Origin: Methanobacteriota archaeon
Lineage (GTDB): Archaea; Hydrothermarchaeota; Hydrothermarchaeia; Hydrothermarchaeales; JACQPM01
Direction of reading: 5' to 3'
Assembly (NCBI GenBank): GCA_016207475.1
Contig: JACQPM010000017.1
Coordinates: 1 to 5,885 of the forward strand
DNA length: 5,885 nt
Part shown: piece after piece, positions 5,829-5,885 of the stretch
How positions within the stretch are numbered: the stretch's first letter is position 1
How the letters are laid out: every line of letters starts with the position of its first letter
Notes under the pieces: model-generated
Databases searched by the model: none
What the model saw: the letters and a program-made list of their open reading frames with translations, nothing else
Told to the model about the DNA's origin: nothing
Program-made: the position numbers and the translations under genes

Positions 5829-5835
5829 GGTGATC
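5829..5835 (+). promoter_or_regulatory. Extended Shine-Dalgarno of the gene at 5838
   Basis: GGTGATC matches seven consecutive bases of the ideal archaeal GGAGGTGATC. It ends 2 nt before ATG 5838, which places the position of the missing GGAGG core at the usual spacing. It supports ATG 5838 as a true start although only 16 codons are visible. Confidence 0.7.
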
Positions 5836-5837
5836 AT

Positions 5838-5885
5838 ATGGTAGAGATCTCTGATCCGGCAAAGAAGGTCCTGGAGGCCCTGAAG
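5838..5885 (+). CDS. Unidentified gene, first 16 codons only (right edge)
   Basis: The visible peptide is MVEISDPAKKVLEALK. The upstream TATA box and Shine-Dalgarno show that a gene starts here, but 16 residues do not identify a family. The segment from D6 onward is an amphipathic, Lys/Leu-rich helix such as begins many small archaeal winged-helix regulators; this is a guess from texture only. The promoter-proximal dyad would fit an autoregulated gene, but nothing in the visible sequence proves it. Confidence 0.6.
   Translation, partial: MVEISDPAKKVLEALK

Overview
The window is archaeal. It encodes the Rpo7 (RpoE') RNA polymerase subunit, Spt4, the gamma subunit of initiation factor aIF2, ribosomal protein eS6 (S6e) and a GTP-dependent dephospho-CoA kinase of the former DUF359 family, and it has BRE/TATA-type promoters and GGAGG/GGTGATC ribosome binding sites. 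The DNA is GC-rich. Arginine is mostly AGG and isoleucine is often ATA, and the coding strands are purine-rich. The gene order is that of a translation/transcription cluster I associate with Euryarchaeota and related uncultured lineages; no genus can be named from the sequence.

Seven genes lie on the minus strand, read from high to low coordinates. They are rps6e (4890-5315), eif2g (3664-4884), an Fcf1-like PIN-domain gene (3280-3660), hppA (1151-3268), rpo7 (483-1127), spt4 (304-486) and the 5' part of the dephospho-CoA kinase gene (1-307, cut by the window edge). Gaps are 3 to 23 nt, and the last two junctions are 4-nt GTGA and ATGA overlaps. This looks like a single operon driven from a BRE/TATA element at 5350-5364. 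A 53-bp divergent spacer separates it from a plus-strand JAMM/MPN+ metalloprotease gene (5369-5758). After a 79-bp spacer with a TATA box, an imperfect dyad and a near-ideal Shine-Dalgarno, a second plus-strand gene starts at 5838 and runs off the right edge after 16 codons.

The genes share an information-processing theme: ribosomal protein, initiator-tRNA delivery factor, putative rRNA-processing nuclease, polymerase stalk subunit and elongation factor. A CoA-biosynthesis enzyme and a pyrophosphatase accompany them. The pyrophosphatase is unusual: as I recall, many euryarchaea carry a soluble inorganic pyrophosphatase gene between the PIN gene and rpo7, and here that place holds a membrane-integral pyrophosphatase with the K+-independent (H+-pumping) signature. 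Two more oddities are in rpo7. It appears to start at AUA behind a perfect GGAGG, and it carries a 10-residue insertion that looks like a 30-nt tandem duplication.

I see no RNA genes, CRISPR arrays, insertion sequences or phage genes, and no gene-free stretch over 300 bases. I do not see a wholly new system. The observations worth following are the hppA replacement, the AUA start and the compact divergent control region.
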